DNA of 64,000 bases from Neckera pumila (GCA_963969595.1 OZ018411.1:2730501-2794500), one strand, 5' to 3'; positions 37,253 to 48,239 are shown, numbered from the stretch's first letter. Made by a program: numbers and translations. The notes: generated by a model from the sequence alone, not told the origin.

Positions 37253-38575
37253 CTAACCCAATTCCGGGTGCGGCTCATCTCCACCATTCCTTCGGTTGCC
37301 AGAGCTCTGATTCCCTGCTCCCCCACCATCTGCAGACGGACCTGGCCCAGGCGCCGGCGCTGGAGGAGGTGCCGACGACCTAAACCACGGCAGATGAATT
37401 GAGAAGCGCCGCCCGAAGCCACCCCCGCTAGGAGGTGCTGGAGCACTGCTTGCTCGATCCTGCGAGACACTCGTCGGCTCGCTCGATCCTGCGTCCCGGC
37501 TGCCCCCAACCCCGGGCCCCACGGGCACCGCCGCGAATCCCGCTGGGGAGCCCCAGAATGTGAACCCCCCTGATGTGCCTGCTCCGTCCATCCCCGCTGT
37601 AGGGATACTTCTCGCAGCGTTCGTGCTCGCGCTAGTGGCAGGGCCCCCACTTGAAGCCTCAGGGCCGGACGCCTGCCCAGGGGTACGGCTCCGATCGTAA
37701 TCCTGGTCGTCCGTAGGCATCTCGTAACGACACACGGGACAGGAATTATGCACAGCAAGCCAAGGCATGATGCATTCCTCGTGGTACATGTGCTTGCAAG
37801 GCATCTGACGAACTGACTTGCCCACGATGAACTCGTCCTTGCACACCGCGCACTGCGCAGCGTCTGTACCAAGATGCTCTTCCGAGATCTGGATCGTAGG
37901 CATACCCTCCACCGCGCTCTTCGAAGCAGGAGGAGCACCATACCGGTTCGGGTCGTTCTCCGCCAGCTGCTGGATCAGCTGATCCAAACCGGGACCCAGA
38001 AAGTAGTCACCGAAATTACCAGGAAGACGCCGAGGGATACCCGTCCCGTTGTCGAAAAAAACCTCCACGTTGCCACCGCCGCCCAGAAAGTTCTGCATCT
38101 GACCTTGCAGCATCAGCATCGGATTGAAGCCCTGACCCCCGCCCTCCCCACCGGCAACCCCGCCACTACGCCCACGCGGACCATCCCCGCTCGTGTCCAC
38201 CTCGCCGGACTCATGACCACCAGGCGTAGGCTGGATTTGCTGAAGCACGGCCGACATCGCCTCCAGCACCTGCAGAACGGCGGGATGACCCCCGCTACGA
38301 CCCCCGTACCCGCGCGTTCCTCGCTCCGGTTGGAAGCGACGAAAGCCGGCAGGCACACCACCCGGGGCGTCGAACCGATCCCCGCCATCCATCTCCCCGC
38401 CCCCGAATCCGAAACCATCATGCGCACCCGCTCCCGGAAAATCGCTCGCGCCGGAGCTTTCGATCTCCTCCAGGAAACTCCCGCCGCATGTCGGGCAAAT
38501 CAACTCATCCGTACTCGTCGGCCTCACCGTCCGGTTGCACTGATGACACCAATACGTCCCTCCCAAGGACGTCAT
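37253..38575 (-). CDS. RING-H2 E3 ubiquitin ligase with N-terminal zinc ribbon, 440 aa
   Basis: A single-exon frame with ATG at 38573-38575. Residues 9-31 carry WCHQCNRTVRP and then CPTCGGSF. This is the small zinc ribbon found at the start of plant RING ligases of the RDUF/BTL/SIS3-like type (BCA2-related). A long Gly-rich linker follows. At about 240-283 is a RING-H2 finger: CAVC, PCKHMYHEEC, W and CPVCR give the C-x2-C...C-x-H-x2-H-x2-C...C-x2-C ligands. The C-terminus is low complexity, with FGRRFSIHLPWF followed by a Pro/Ala/Gly-rich tail. Such proteins transfer ubiquitin from E2 enzymes to substrates, and relatives act in stress and hormone responses; the substrate here is unknown. GC content is much higher than in the surroundings. 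A second copy starts to appear at the right edge of the window. Confidence 0.93.
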   Translation of the reverse strand: MTSLGGTYWCHQCNRTVRPTSTDELICPTCGGSFLEEIESSGASDFPGAGAHDGFGFGGGEMDGGDRFDAPGGVPAGFRRFQPERGTRGYGGRSGGHPAVLQVLEAMSAVLQQIQPTPGGHESGEVDTSGDGPRGRSGGVAGGEGGGQGFNPMLMLQGQMQNFLGGGGNVEVFFDNGTGIPRRLPGNFGDYFLGPGLDQLIQQLAENDPNRYGAPPASKSAVEGMPTIQISEEHLGTDAAQCAVCKDEFIVGKSVRQMPCKHMYHEECIMPWLAVHNSCPVCRYEMPTDDQDYDRSRTPGQASGPEASSGGPATSASTNAARSIPTAGMDGAGTSGGFTFWGSPAGFAAVPVGPGVGGSRDAGSSEPTSVSQDRASSAPAPPSGGGFGRRFSIHLPWFRSSAPPPAPAPGPGPSADGGGAGNQSSGNRRNGGDEPHPELG

Positions 38576-38985
38576 CTGATCGCGTCCCCACTCCCAAATC
38601 CAACAGTTTCAAGTCCTCGCCACAAACCAGGCCACACCACACCTAGAATCACTCCGTAATCCAAACCACGGTATCCCGTCGATGGAATTTCAAACCCTAA
38701 ATGGTCCCTCCCCTCAATTCTGCACGACCAAAATCACCCGCGCCCGATGCTCCACACACCGCAACCTACTCAATCCCACGCCGTGATTCCTTCCACCCAG
38801 CAAACCGTCCACGGAATATAAAACTCCACCACACGAGATGGGCTCCTCAATCACAAGGTGCTCTCCTGCACCACAAGTTCGCAGGAATATGCTGCCGGCT
38901 CCGGCCGTAGTGCGCACCGCCGTAAGGCATGCGACACTCCTCGCCGCATAATTGATTACATTCCAACTTCCTGCATCCGCTCGAA

Positions 38986-38993
38986 ATTTATAA
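38986..38993 (-). promoter_or_regulatory. Possible TATA-like site for the RING gene
   Basis: TTATAAAT on the minus strand lies about 410 bp before the start codon. The 38576-39480 interval is GC-rich, with a triplet microsatellite, and probably holds promoter and leader. The site is not decisive. Confidence 0.25.
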
Positions 38994-39011
38994 CCCTAAT
39001 TCAACGCCACA

Positions 39012-39012
<1 letters not shown>

Positions 39013-39053
<41 letters not shown>

Positions 39054-39054
39054 C
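39013..39054. repeat. (AAC)n microsatellite
   Basis: About fourteen uninterrupted AAC triplets, upstream of the RING gene and possibly in its leader as GTT repeats. Confidence 0.95.
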
Positions 39055-39510
39055 GACAACTCAATTAACCCTGTGCGAAACTCACCGACTTTCCGTCTCT
39101 CCAGCGTCTACAATCTTCGGGAAAAATTTCGAGATCCGTCCGAGCTCAGGAAGTGGCAGGAGAGCACTGTGGCAGGAAGAGAGGAGATGGCGACCCTGAA
39201 ATGGCGGAGGTGGAGGATGAGTGACGACAAGTCGTGGAAGAATCAGGAAAGGTCTGGAAGGGGAAAGAAGCTCCCGGTGGCAACAACGACGATGCAAGCA
39301 TGACGACCGAGACGAGTCCAAGTGCCAAATTGGACAGACGGTCCTTTTTGGATGATTAATCAACGGATGATTAATGAATGGATGTGACTGACTGGCTGGT
39401 CATTCACTTGGATGACTCTCATTCGCTTTTCGTTGCCATTTGAAGGGACAAGCGTGAGGAAAGCGTTACCCTGGCTACCGTCATGGCAGCTTGGGCAACT
39501 GATGAAGCTT

Positions 39511-39630
39511 CGCCTAATAATTTGAATTCTTCACCTAATAATTTGAATTCTTCACCTAATAATTTGAATTCTTCACCTAATACATTGAATTCTTCATCTA
39601 ATAATTTAATTCTTCACCGAATAATTTTTA
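39511..39630. repeat. Minisatellite, 21-bp unit, about five copies
   Basis: TCACCTAATAATTTGAATTC-type units recur head to tail and decay toward the right. Because 21 is a multiple of three they stay open in one frame, but I do not regard this as a gene. Confidence 0.9.
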
Positions 39631-39639
39631 TTCATAAAA

Positions 39640-40290
39640 AAAAAGCTAACTTAGGCACAATTTTTTTGGTGTGTAAGGTTAGGCCAATGTAGACTTTTTA
39701 TTTCTTTTCTTCAAGTCTTTGGTGTCTCCACCATAATTGAAGGTCTTATTTGTCTCCTTTGAGATATCCCTAAAGCATAGTATCTTTTTGAATGATAAGA
39801 ATGATAGTACAATAGATTGGGATGATGAATATAACATGGACCATGTGGAAGATGGTGTGTTACATTTGAAAACTGATCTAGAAATAGATGAGCTCAAAAA
39901 ATTTGAAGTTTAAGTTGTATGACCTTCTCCATCTACAGGGCATGATTAGTAGAATTATTTACTTAGATTCTTTAATTTTTTTCACAATGGACCTAAGTCC
40001 TATATTATTCTTCATCTTCTATTTTTATGGCCTAGTTGATGACATTTTAATTCCTTTGCAAGGTATTTATGGTCCTCATGGACTCAAAATTTAATTATTT
40101 TTTTTGTAAATGAGATATCTTTAGTGAATAATTTCTACATTTAGGAACTTTTATAGTTTGTTTAACATAATTATTAGGCAACTTCAAAACCAATTAATTA
40201 TCGCCTAAGCTGCCATGACAACATGATGAATCCTAAGTCAAAAGTATTTGTATTATTTGATTTACATAGAAACTTTTATTGTCTTTCCAT
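39640..40290. other. AT-rich intergenic DNA
   Basis: No gene or recurring repeat recognised. Confidence 0.4.
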
Positions 40291-40883
40291 TTAACCACTA
40301 AAAGGCCCAAGGCCTTTGTTCAGCAAAAAATCACCCAAAACTGCCATTTCTATAGCAAAGAGTAAAAAAAAACTGAAAATTGCTTTTTTTGCACATCTAA
40401 CCATAGGATCTTTCACCTTACTAGTATGAGAATGTGTGGAAAAAATTTCAAAATTTTTGACCACACAAATTGCAAGATATTTGCATTTAAAGCGAAAAAA
40501 ACAAGTATTTCAGCACATTGTGGGATTAGATTTTTGGACTTTGAACATTTTTAACATTAAATTTTTGGACTAACAACTTTTGAGCTTTAAATCATTATAG
40601 TGGAGAATTGAGTTGAGAGCCTAACAAAAAAAAAAGAAATTAAAAGAAATTAAGTTTCATTATTAAAAGAATTGTTATGTAGAAATAGGTACAAGATAGA
40701 AGGAAAATCTGAAATATTAATATCTCTAAGATGGAAATAAAGTGCACTAATCCCAATAATAAGATTGTTCTAGCAAAAAATCTAAACCATGTGGAACTTT
40801 TTCTTTTGAAAAATTATAAAAAACTGCATTCAGAAATGAATCTCATTTGTCCCCTAAAGGGACAATGGTCCTTTAGGGTTTAA
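40291..40883. mobile_element. TTAA-bounded non-autonomous element (593 bp)
   Basis: Starts TTAACCACTAAAAGGCCCAA and ends GGTCCTTTAGGGTTTAA. The hairpins are AAAGGCC-CAA-GGCCTTT at 40301-40317 and TTGTCCC-5nt-GGGACAA at 40847-40865. It is a shorter sibling of 19906-20832 with internal deletions. Confidence 0.85.
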
Positions 40884-42128
40884 GATGAAAAGCGACCTAA
40901 TTGCAGTCTCCACCTTTTTGCATCACCATCTTTATTTTAAAATCTAAATCTATAATATTCATTCTTATCTAATGAAATTTGTGACACTTGAATGTAATGA
41001 GAATGCACGACAGTTTTAGATTTAGGTTCTAAAATGAAGCCAAAGTATGCCTTGTGATGTAATAAGGTAAGGGTTCCAACTAGGCACACTTATTATATAT
41101 ATGACTAATATAGTTCAATTATTGCAATATTTGTAACATAAAACCTACAAGAAAAATGTGGAGTACACATTAATTTGTCAAATTAGATTTTAAACTTAAG
41201 AGAGCTATATAGTTTTGGATGAAAATGTATAAGGATGAATATGTGGCCATCTAAAAGACAAATCAATTTGCATTATTGTGGCACACAAACACTTTCACAA
41301 TCACTCTACATAATACTCTTGGATAATTGATAAATTTGCAATCAACACAACTCATTTTGCAAAAGTAAGGAAAAGATTACAACTCACATATAATAGTCAT
41401 CCATCAATTGTTGAAATGGCCACATCAACAAAGTCAAAGAATGTGCAAGTTAGGACCACATTGATATATAGAAATGGAATATTAAAATCCAGAATAAAAT
41501 ATTATATCAGGAATAACATTATGGCGCCAAGCCTAAGAAAATGAACTAGTGTCATTTCCACCATTGTGCTTGCTTTATTTTGGTAGTTTGCTTTTATTTA
41601 ATGGTGCAATACATGGAAAATTTAAGCCATATATTTGTTATTGACTCTTGCTTGAGTCCTATGTAATTTACACTCACCTATTCATGGCCTTACATATTTT
41701 TTGAAATTGTCCACTTCTTTTTGAGGTTGTACTCCTTATTTTGAGGCTGCTAGACTAGAAGTTATTGCAAGTAATGTCATATAAAAATCTAAGTATAGTA
41801 AAGGAATAAATAAATAAGTAAGACAACCAATAATCATAAATCTAAAAATTAACCCCTCAAATACAATAACTAATTGATAGGAAAATTAATATGAAGTGTT
41901 GTGGCTTGCCATCTCTACAAATAAATGGCTTTGTATTTCAATGCCATTGAATACATCTTGAAACTATGGGATCCAAAGCTTTTATTAAAAAACTTAGTAT
42001 TTTTAAACAACATGGCAAGATGCTTTTGAGGATGAAAGCCCACTTCCTATAATAAATTTTAAATTTTAAGATTAATACAATCTTATATTAATATATTTAT
42101 AGGATTATTAAACTAATACACTGGACGC
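40884..42128. other. AT-rich intergenic DNA
   Basis: No gene recognised. The rightmost part is the likely 3' flank of the secreted repeat protein gene. Confidence 0.4.
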
Positions 42129-42494
42129 CTAGAATAGCAGGCCAACTGCTAGAAGTACTAGACAAGGTAATATGAAAACAAATATTATTGGCGATGGCAT
42201 GCTAGTATTGTAGGGGTCGCAATTTGGTCCGGGGTTGGACAATTCCCAACACGGAGTGGGAATGGCATGTGCCAGCTTGGAGTTTTTGAGGTTGCAATCC
42301 GCTCCAGGGTTGGGCAATTCCCAACATGGAATGGGAACAATGTGTGTCAAGTTGGGGTTGCGGGGATCACAATTTGGTTTAGGGTTGGATAGGTCCCAAC
42401 ATGGTATGGGATTTAGGCGTCCTTCCCCAAGGTTGGTAAGCACAAGCATGACAAACACCATCTTTGCCAAGAAGTGACCCTTTGTCTCAGACAT
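42129..42494 (-). CDS. Secreted protein with three Cys-Trp repeats, 121 aa, unknown family
   Basis: The first ATG in the frame is at 42492-42494. A second, at residue 8 of the hydrophobic lead-in, is possible. Residues about 9-26 form a signal peptide (KMVFVMLVLTNLGEG). Three repeats follow with consensus IPxPCWELxNPGxxCD..N, each holding two cysteines eight or nine residues apart and an invariant Trp after the first. A spacer with THIVPI or HAIPT links them. The last 20 residues are strongly hydrophobic (FVFILPCLVLLAVGLLF) after a small-residue site (NTSMPSP), the layout of a GPI-anchored or membrane-tethered cell-surface protein. A leader intron from 42871 (AG|GTAAGC) to 42514 (GGTTCAG) is likely, with a TATA-like site at 43000. 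I do not recognise the family. It could be a wall protein or a precursor cut into repeated peptides. A broken paralogue lies at 45276-45541. Confidence 0.65.
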   Translation of the reverse strand: MSETKGHFLAKMVFVMLVLTNLGEGRLNPIPCWDLSNPKPNCDPRNPNLTHIVPIPCWELPNPGADCNLKNSKLAHAIPTPCWELSNPGPNCDPYNTSMPSPIIFVFILPCLVLLAVGLLF

Positions 42495-42999
42495 GATGAT
42501 GTCCAATATGGAGCTGAACCACGCTTTGTATAATCTGTGAAGCGCATTGATAGGTTATAACAAAGAAAAAGCTATAGTACTACTTTGGTGTGATTCAAAA
42601 GACAGTCCCAAAGCATGCTTCCAAGGAGCGCCAAAAATCAATAAGCAAAGAAGTTGTGAGCAATGTTTACAAGTACCAAAAGACAATCCAAAAGCATGTT
42701 GCCAAGGTACAACAAAAACCTTGAAAACACTACGCGTGGATATTTGAGTAACAAAAAAAATTCACACGATCTATTAATCACAACAAATGCGTAACAAAAT
42801 TAAAGACAATTCAAAAATAGGTTGCCAAGTTCAAATAAATTGAGAAAATCAAAGTGAACAACGAGGCTTACCTCTTTTGTTGTGAACCGCGAGAGGGAGG
42901 AAAAACATGGAACTGCTAGCCTCTGGCCAAAGAACAAAATACAAAGCTACTGTTGACAATGGAGACTAAAGAGAAATAAAGATGTGAGAGGGCATGCCC

Positions 43000-43009
43000 T
43001 ATTTAAATA
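43000..43009 (-). promoter_or_regulatory. Candidate TATA box of the Cys-Trp repeat gene
   Basis: The palindrome TATTTAAATA lies about 130 bp upstream of the inferred leader-intron donor at 42871, in a locally GC-richer stretch. Confidence 0.4.
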
Positions 43010-43029
43010 GTCAAAAGATCTCTACCAAC

Positions 43030-44054
43030 GAGACTTCAAACTCTGTGGCCAATAGTTGACTACCACCATCCAATAGGCATTGAACATGTGTCCGCCACCA
43101 TTAAACAATTTACTGATTGTGGATTGTTGAAAGATTTCTCCGCCATTTTTAATTATTCCATGATAATAAATGATGTAGGTTCTTTTTCAGCTTTTCCATT
43201 GTAATTAAAATATGTCACTAAATATTTATGACGCGTTGAGGCAATCAAAACATTGAAAATGTTCTCAAAAAGGAATCTCTTCACATTCTTTGTGGAACTT
43301 CACCACATGGGCAAGAATTTGGATTGTTATTTTTTCACTTTTCATTTACAATTGTATGGATGAGTGCAGTGTTTGGCGAGGATCTTGCTTGCTCTATTAA
43401 TGCTATTGGAAGGAGAATAGTCTATTTTGTTGTATATGTGGTGGCACCTTGAATCTTAGACAAACTGGATGCAACACCCAAGCCAAAGGGGGCATACTGA
43501 GTGTCCATCTAAGGCCTTGAAGAAGCAAATTTGAAAACAGACAAGTTCTTTGTGATTTTGGCTTTATATATTGATTTTTAAAGAAAGTTGACTCCCTTAA
43601 AATCTTGTACATTTAGAAAATAGAGCATGAAGGTTGTATGGAAACTTTCCAATTGCATCTTGGAGACCTAATTGATATTAAATGTTTCTTGGCAAATGCA
43701 AAGCATGATTGACTAGTTTATGTAATTTAATGTTCAAAGGATTTAAAATAATAGACTTCAAAGCTTTTGAATTCTATCTTTGACAAAAAATTTGACAAAT
43801 ATAAAGCATGATTTTTTTTGTAATTTAATATTAGAAGATTTAGAATTATAAACAACTACAATCATTCATTTTATTTGTTGTATTTTAAAGCAAATAATAA
43901 AAAAAAAAGACAAGATCAAACATTAGAAGCAAAATGAAGCCACAAAAGGGCTATTTTAGGGTTGTTCCCTATGCTAGGAACAACGCAATGCTAGTCTAAA
44001 TATTAAAATAATAAAAAGAAAATTAAAAAAAATAATTAATTTTTTAAATTTTTT
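43030..44054. other. AT-rich intergenic DNA
   Basis: No gene or recurring element recognised upstream of the Cys-Trp repeat gene. Confidence 0.4.
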
Positions 44055-44205
44055 TTAAATAATAAAAAGTTATTTAAAAAATAATAAAAAGTTATTTAAA
44101 AAATAATAAAAAGTTATTTAATTAATAATAAAAAGTTATTTAAATAATAATAAAAAGTTATTTAAATAATAATAAAAAGTTATTTAAATAATAATAAAAA
44201 GTTAT
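44055..44205. repeat. AT-only minisatellite, ~21-bp unit, about seven copies
   Basis: AATAATAAAAAGTTATTTAA-type units repeat head to tail with little variation, suggesting recent expansion. Confidence 0.9.
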
Positions 44206-44384
44206 TTTTTTTGAAAAAATATATGAAAATATTAATTAATAAATATTATCTGACTTGATAGTATCCTTGCCACGTCAGCAACTTACGTGTGCTGCTAATT
44301 TTTAAATTGAATAGAGTCCCAAGGTTGGGAACCTCTAAATAACTCGCGGGCCTTTGGGGGCCTCCATTAGGGGACATTTGAGGG

Positions 44385-44628
44385 CATTAGAAGACCTTTT
44401 AAGCCTGTTTACAAATTTGGCCCGTTTCTACAAATAGCCGGTACGGGTTGTCAGAATTTTTTTTCTCCCAAATATCATTTTTAGCCATTTTTTTTATTTT
44501 TTATAATTTTTTCGAAAAATGACATGGCACACTTTCGGCCACATCAGCCTGTAGTTATCCTGCGTTCACGTAGAATGGGAACACAGGATAATTTGCAGTC
44601 TCTTAGAGGCTCCAAATCTCTTCTAGTG
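44385..44628. mobile_element. CATTAG-ended repeat family G, copy 3
   Basis: Begins CATTAGAAGACCTTTTAAGC and ends CCAAATCTCTTCTAGTG. The inside order is inverted relative to copy 1: AGCCGGTACGGGTTGTCAG comes first, then GACATGGCAC and CACATCAGCC. A partial further end, CCATTAGGGGACATTTGAGG, lies just left at 44363. Confidence 0.6.
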
Positions 44629-45275
44629 ATTTCTTTTCTAATGAGAGCGCCAATTTTAAAATCATAGTGAAATTATGGCAAAGTCTTGTAGTATACAAGG
44701 TGACCGAAGAGAATTCAAAAGTTATGAAGTTTGCTTGATGTTGGATTTTGAGTATTAGACATTGTCGTATTGATAGACGGAGTGATATTTTGAAGAACCA
44801 TATGCTTAATGGGATACTTGGATAAAAATGAAGAAAACAATGGATTGTCAAATCAAATGTATTAAAACAAAAACTTAAAAACGTCAAAATGTTTAGTCAT
44901 AGAAGTAATCAAAAATTAATTGAGAAGAAAATATTGCAATTAAACATATTGTAAGACCATTCCTGTAGTACCAAAACAAAAATAGACGCAATTTAACTAA
45001 TCACAAATAAATTGTTTAGAGAAATCCTATAGCCATCCATATACAGACCCTTGTAGCTTGCATGTTGGTCAATACTGCATAAAACAACTATCAAGTTCCT
45101 ACAATTAATTTCACTAATGTCATTGTAAGGCCCAAAATACTGTTTATACGTAAATACTTCACAAACGAGTTGTTTGAATAATAACATCCATTCTAGACAA
45201 TCCATCAAATCAATGAACACTACCAAAGTTCTATACACTACTCTAATATAGAAGACACGGACTCTACTACAACCT

Positions 45276-45541
45276 TCATAGATTGAAAGCATTGGTAGCA
45301 TCCAGTGGAACTGCCGTTGTCATGCTAAGATTGTACGGGTTGCAATCTAGTCCGCAGTTGGGCAACTTCCAACATGGAGTGGGAATGGTGCGTATTGGTT
45401 TGGAGTTATTCCTACCACAATTTGGTCCAGGATTGGGCAAGTTCCAACACATAATGGGAATTAGGCATCCTTCTCCAAGGTTGTAAACACAAGTACAACA
45501 AACACCATCTCTCCCAAGAGGTGATCCCTTGTCTCAAACAT
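45276..45541 (-). pseudogene. Frameshifted paralogue of the Cys-Trp repeat protein
   Basis: The ATG and signal-peptide part (MFETRDHLLGEMVFVVL) is in one frame that stops early. The body continues in another frame with two repeats, MCWNLPNPGPNC and PCWKLPNCGLDC, then a short tail lacking the hydrophobic C-terminus. It matches the intact gene at 42129-42494 but has one repeat fewer and a single frame break. Being 3 kb away in the same orientation, it is a local duplicate. Confidence 0.75.
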
Positions 45542-45835
45542 GATGACAATTTGCAGCTGAATTTCCACCAAGTATATTTATTGATTAGTGCAAGTTCAAC
45601 TACCTACGCTTTGTATAATCTATGAAGAGTGTTCAAATAGGTTATAACAAAGAAAAAGCTTTAGTGCTACTTTGGAGTGATTCAAAAGACAGTTCCAAAG
45701 CATGCTTCCAAGGAGCGCCAAAAATCAAAAAGTGAGGAAGTTCTGAGCAATGTTTACACGTACCAAAAGATAATCCAAAAGCATGTTGCCAAGGTACAAC
45801 AAAAACCTTGAAAATACTATACGTGGACAAAACCA
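45276..45835 (-). repeat. Local duplication of the Cys-Trp gene region
   Basis: Similarity to 42129-42750 covers the coding part and extends into the leader intron (shared GGTTATAACAAAGAAAAAGC, CAAAGCATGCTTCCAAGGAG and AAAAGCATGTTGCCAAGGTA). It stops near 45835, before the promoter. The duplicate thus lacks the leader exon. Confidence 0.8.
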
Positions 45836-45839
45836 TATA

Positions 45840-46395
45840 CTCTTTTGCTAGTTCTTTAACATTTGCACAAGGTAGATTATGAATATTTTGCTTTGAAAGT
45901 ATTCTATAATTTGAAAGGTTCTTTAACATTTCTACGAGGACTACGAGATAGATTATGACTATTTTGATTTGAAAAAATTATATAATTCAAAAGATACTTG
46001 TAGGTTTGGCCTCAACAAATAGTTCTCTTCTTTTAAAAAAATGATCCTTCAAAAATAATTTGAATTACCAAGTTAATATAAATTTTCAAAAACTACTATG
46101 ATTAGAATTTAACATTTTGGACTTAGAAGGAAAAACATCTTGTAAAAATTACAAATATTCAATTTGAAATTGATTTTAGAAGGAGTTTTTTATTTTTGGC
46201 CTCTAATATTATTGAAAAGTATTGATTTTTTCAATTTACAAGTTAATCTCGCCATATGGATATGATCTATGGATCATATTTTACAGTTTACTATTGTTTA
46301 AAAGTCATCATTTAACTATTATTTCAAGTTGCATTTTATAATATATCTTGACAACTTTAGAAATGTGGACTATCCTATCGTCTTTTAAGAGTTAA
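45840..46395 (+). repeat. Repeat family F, copy 2
   Basis: Partner of 15960-16450, in the same orientation and collinear. It begins exactly where the Cys-Trp duplication ends. Confidence 0.6.
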
Positions 46396-46639
46396 ATGAT
46401 GCATTCTTTAGGAATAAAATTAGACTAGGATCAAAACATGGTCCTATGTTATTGTCATGACATTCATCTTTCTACTATAAATGGAGTCTCAAAGTACTTT
46501 AGCCTTGTAAAAATGCTAGTACTTTTAAACAAGTAATTAGCTAAACGAATACAACGTTCTAACAAATAGAGTGTTATGGATAATTTGTAAATCATTTTTC
46601 TAACTTTAGTTTTTTAGCATTTTGGATAAACTATTGCAA

Positions 46640-46920
46640 ATGTAATAGTTATTTGATAAATAAAAATATCTTATCAAATACAAAATATACTTAAAGAATC
46701 TAAAAATTTCTCCATATTAAGTATATATTATAGTATAAAATACTATAATGCAAATTTTTTTATCATGTCATTCTAAAATTAGAAAATCAGCATTCTATAG
46801 TAATAGGTTCCAAAGTCAAATTTTAATGAATTATTCAAATTTAGGAATTTTTCAAATTTCAAATTAGTGTAGAAACTAACTTGATAAGCTTTGTATCAAT
46901 AGCTAATTTCATATTAAAAA
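46640..46920 (-). repeat. Repeat family D, copy 5 (strongly degenerate, inverted)
   Basis: Retains only weak landmarks such as AATTAGAAAATCA and a TTCAAATTTAGGAATTTTTC stretch in the order of the inverted copy at 23945. Confidence 0.35.
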
Positions 46921-47254
46921 AAAGATTGTTTTTGTAAATTAAATTTCAAATCTATTGAAAAGACCAGAAATTGCTTCAATTTATTCATAATAATCCATAA
47001 ATTTTCCATTTTTTTATATAGAATAGTCCAAAAATATAACTAGCAATGAATATACATCACCATTCACCAAAATTGGGTTCAAGCATCTCCTCCAAAAACT
47101 TGGATGAAATTTTTTTCCAGCCTTGAGGCCTCCTTTGATTTCCTTGAAGACACAAAACATCGTCTTTATATGTTTCAAGGATATCCTTGGAAGGACAATG
47201 AAGCCAAAAAGATGGATGACTTTCAAGATTGCTATCTATACATCAAATTAGGTT

Positions 47255-47700
47255 GTTTGTTTTGTTTATTTTTTTGTTATTACAATGAGATCTTTGGAAC
47301 GGGACATTCTTGGTCACATCCTTGATACCGTTAGAAAGTACTCTACAAAGAAGGGTGCACGGGCTTTGTTTCATTTCGACTTATAGTAGAAAAAATATTG
47401 AATTTCAAAGTTTTTATGAATTAAAAATTAGAAAATTATTTTTATTATTATTATTTTTTATATTGTGGGAAGGGCACATGACATTCTAATCTATCTATAC
47501 CTTAAATTTGTTTGTTTGTTTGTTTGTTTTGTTTGTTTGTTTTGTTTGTTACGTTGAGATCTCCCGGACCGTGCATCCCTCGGATGCGTGCTTGGTACCA
47601 TCGGAAAGGGCTCAGCGAGGAGGGGTGCACGGGCTTGGTTTCGTGACGTTTGGAGCGGTGGTGCAAAAGTTATTGAATTTCAAAGTATTTATTGATTAAA
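47255..47700 (+). repeat. Tandem pair, ~280-bp unit, one copy GC-rich and one decayed
   Basis: Both units contain GAGATCT, GGGTGCACGGGCTT, TTGAATTTCAAAGT and AAAATTAGAAAATTA. The second unit (from about 47545) keeps many CpG sites (CTCCCGGACCGTG, CTCGGATGCGTG) where the first has TpG or CpA. A (TTTG)n run at 47508-47550 separates them. Confidence 0.7.
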
Positions 47701-47748
47701 AAATTAGAAAATTACTTTTACTTTGATTTTGGTGGCGTTCTTGCTACT

Positions 47749-47787
47749 GGGAGTGGAACCGGGAGTGGAACCGGGAGTGGAACTAGA
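47749..47787. repeat. 12-bp minisatellite, three copies
   Basis: GGGAGTGGAACC repeated three times, the last with changes. Confidence 0.9.
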
Positions 47788-48239
47788 AGTGGATGAAAAT
47801 TGGGCCAACGGCACAGGGCCACACTAGTAGCAATGAGGAATACACCTACTGATTCAAAAATGAAATCACTTTTGGCAAGTACTTTAGTGATAGGTCTAGT
47901 CTTTTGAGAGTGCAAAGTTATATTCCTTTATCTTTTTTATTTTAGGAGCTCTCTCATTGGTTGAGGAGGGCTTGGGGTTCCAAAGAATTGTAATAAACCT
48001 TTCAAGAATTTTGAGGCCTAAAGGTCTCTCTAAGCTTGACCAAATAAAGATGTTGTAGTTGTTTTTCAACCAATCAATGACAAAGAATCTTTCTATGTGG
48101 GATATGAATGCAACTATTCATCCTCAGATTTTTGTGTAAAAAGATGAAGTCTTGTAGAATAGTTTGACTTCTAGTAAAGTTTTTTTGAATTTTTTTTAAC
48201 CCTATAAGGATGAGCTAGTCTTTGCAAAAATCATTCTTT

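Noticed and set aside
37874..38659. Long plus-strand open frame opposite the RING gene
   Set aside because: It is the antisense shadow of a GC-rich coding region and has no domain.
39483..39692. Asn/Ser-rich short open frame
   Set aside because: It is produced by the 21-bp minisatellite.
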